NCBI GenBank assembly: GCA_029261305.1
Contig: JAJDBO010000062.1
Coordinates: 1-7,905, forward strand
Length of the DNA stretch: 7,905 bases
Source of the DNA: Nitrospirales bacterium
GTDB lineage: Bacteria; Nitrospirota; Nitrospiria; Nitrospirales; UBA8639
Direction: 5' to 3'
The translations under genes and the position numbers were made by a program. The notes beneath the pieces were generated by a model. That model did no database searches. It saw nothing but the letters and a program-made list of their open reading frames with translations, and had not been told where the DNA came from. Below, one piece after another: positions 6,682 through 7,905 of this stretch (the first letter of the stretch is position 1; every line of letters begins with the position of its first letter).

Positions 6682-7123
6682 CGTGTCAATGCCAAGATGT
6701 GAATTAAATTTTGACTATGAACCTTACCATAAGATGGCATTCCCACTGAATGGCGATTGGGTGATAAGGAGAACGTCGTTCTCGATAGCATTGAGGCCGT
6801 GGCCTGTGTGGCACAAAGAGGCCAAAACCCTCCATACTTCTTTCATCCACAAACTCTACTGTAGGCGTAAGCCTTCATTTATGTGTCGCCTCTGATACGA
6901 ATTCTTCACATTTTCAATCAATTTTCATCTTTTCATTTATTGTTGAATTTAAATTTCTTGTATTTTCAAGGTATTACAATATTTCATTGTGAAGGAATGA
7001 AACTTGCTCCTTATACAATAGAGAAAAAGTCGTTGGCTTAGCACTTAAGATCAATTTGAGAGTTTTCCAATTTTCTTCCTCCTATTCTCATGTTTCCTGC
7101 CTGAAGCTTGGAAAAGGCGCTTG
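6682..7123. other. Divergent intergenic region, 442 bases
   Basis: Lies between the divergent thioredoxin-like and cyclase genes and should hold both promoters. The first part (to about 6900) has normal composition and two protein-like but unsupported frames: GTG 6683 to 6895, and an overlapping stop-free stretch 6733-6864. From about 6900 to 7020 the sequence is strongly AT-rich, with TTTTCA repeated at 6911, 6922, 6930 and 6963 and an inverted repeat ACAAT-ATTTC-ATTGT at 6976-6990. TATACAAT at 7012-7019 could be a -10 box for the cyclase, but no well-spaced -35 box is evident. No RNA gene or terminator was recognised. Confidence 0.6.
6769..6783. repeat. Short perfect palindrome GAGAAC-GTC-GTTCTC
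   Basis: Six-base perfect arms with a three-base centre lie 87 bases upstream of the thioredoxin-like start. It could be an operator, a small hairpin or chance. It does not match the known LexA boxes I can recall, since the GAAC/GTTC spacing is three rather than four. Confidence 0.3.
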
Positions 7124-7905
7124 ATGACCATGAAGTGGGTTCAGGCTTTCTCTTCTTTAATCCCCCGCAAAGCAAACATTGTTCTATTCTGCTCTGCCTT
7201 TATGGTCGCAATGATAGTGACCTTAGCCTTTATTCATGGCCTATTTGATCCAATGACGCAGTGGGGGCTTCAAGTCCACACTCAATTCCAAAGGCCGGTC
7301 GGAGTAAATGAAATAGAATCTAATGTCTTAGATCAGTGGGCGAATGTTGATCATCTGATCACACAAACACACTCCATGTTGAAAAGTTTCCCTTATTTGT
7401 CGGGGGACAGAAATGGAATAGACACTTCTCTTTCTCAAGCGGGCAAGGTGTCGGCAAATGCCTACACTAAGGCTGAGGAAGACGTTTCGGTATACCCAAA
7501 ACAGGAGCTGCTTCTTCTTTCCCAGAAAGCGGGGAACCTTTATAGCGCGGGAGTATTTTTTGGGACTCCGATCATGGGAGTCCCTCAAGCGGGCCTGGTG
7601 GGGATGATTTTACTGGGAAGCCTTTTCGTCGTGTGGCTTTCCGTCCGCTGGGGAAGTGGCTCTGCCGTCATGATTCCAAATCTTGGCTGGCTTCAAAAGG
7701 CCAGGCGGGATCCCGCCGAATCAGTTCATCCTCGACCCCCAACGCCCTCTTTGGGCCAAGGTAGGCCATTTGTTTCTCCACACCATCGAATGGTGACCGT
7801 GTTGTTTGTGGATATCCGAGGGTTTTCGAAAATCGCTGAAACCTTGTCCCCCGAAGAGGTCAGCGGACTTCTTGGGGAGTTTTACGACGAAATGACCGAG
7901 GCCGT
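7124..7905 (+). CDS. Membrane-bound class III adenylate/guanylate cyclase, N-terminal part (3' end outside window)
   Basis: Signal-transducing cyclase expected to make cAMP or cGMP in the cytoplasm. The 260 visible residues contain a first membrane segment (about 18-40), a ~110-residue extracytoplasmic region, a second membrane segment (about 150-174), a Pro/Arg-rich linker (about 175-220) and the start of the catalytic domain. The catalytic domain is recognised by MVTVLFVDIRGFSKIAETLSP with the metal-binding Asp230, then EVSGLLGEFYDEM. The nucleotide-selecting residues lie beyond the window, so ATP versus GTP cannot be decided. ATG 7124 has GGAAAAGG (7110-7117) six bases upstream; ATG 7130 is a weaker alternative. 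No HAMP domain is visible between the second membrane segment and the catalytic domain. The extracytoplasmic part matches no sensor domain that I recognise. Confidence 0.85.
   Translation, partial: MTMKWVQAFSSLIPRKANIVLFCSAFMVAMIVTLAFIHGLFDPMTQWGLQVHTQFQRPVGVNEIESNVLDQWANVDHLITQTHSMLKSFPYLSGDRNGIDTSLSQAGKVSANAYTKAEEDVSVYPKQELLLLSQKAGNLYSAGVFFGTPIMGVPQAGLVGMILLGSLFVVWLSVRWGSGSAVMIPNLGWLQKARRDPAESVHPRPPTPSLGQGRPFVSPHHRMVTVLFVDIRGFSKIAETLSPEEVSGLLGEFYDEMTEA

Noticed and set aside
7328..7588. 86-codon minus-strand frame inside the cyclase gene
   Set aside because: The plus-strand frame is continuous through here with two membrane segments leading to a cyclase domain and a good ribosome site; the minus frame has no support.

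Overview
The window looks like chromosomal core sequence from a Gram-negative bacterium, most likely a member of the Nitrospirota (Nitrospira-like) with roughly balanced base composition. That assignment rests on the general look of the proteins and the gene order, not on a marker gene or a search, so it is tentative. No phage, plasmid, insertion-sequence, tRNA, rRNA or CRISPR signal was found.

Region 1 (1-5847, all + strand) is a cell-division and cell-wall cluster: the C-terminal part of ftsA, complete ftsZ, a PgeF/YlmD-type Cu-oxidase_4 protein, a YggS/YlmE-type PLP-binding protein, a YggT/YlmG membrane protein, a DivIVA coiled-coil protein, and a beta-lactamase-fold serine hydrolase. The order ftsA-ftsZ-ylmD-ylmE-ylmG-divIVA is the one known from Bacillus and relatives. 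sepF (ylmF) and ylmH are absent from their usual slots. The empty slot between yggS and yggT (3695-3858) carries a strong Shine-Dalgarno sequence with no gene behind it. FtsA tethers FtsZ filaments to the membrane, FtsZ forms the constriction ring, and DivIVA and YggT proteins are linked to pole/septum organisation. PgeF edits wrongly built peptidoglycan precursors, and the serine hydrolase may also act on a wall-related or ester substrate.

A hairpin made of heptamers of the type CGTGAAG separates pgeF from yggS. It extends the yggS open frame artificially upstream, and the real yggS start is at 2996.

Region 2 (5898-6681, - strand) holds two small genes convergent with the division cluster: an unrecognised 104-residue protein with its own good sigma70-type promoter, and a small thioredoxin-fold protein with a CPHC active site.

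Region 3 (6682-7123) is a divergent intergenic region with a possible gene relic, a palindrome, and an AT-rich, TTTTCA-rich tract. It leads into Region 4 (7124-7905, + strand), the start of a membrane-bound class III adenylate/guanylate cyclase cut off by the window edge.

Most of the window is ordinary conserved chromosome. The points worth a second look are the two FtsZ tail motifs, the heptamer hairpin, the vacated sepF/proC slot, the small orphan gene and the sensor-like cyclase. I see no convincing undescribed defence or mobile system.
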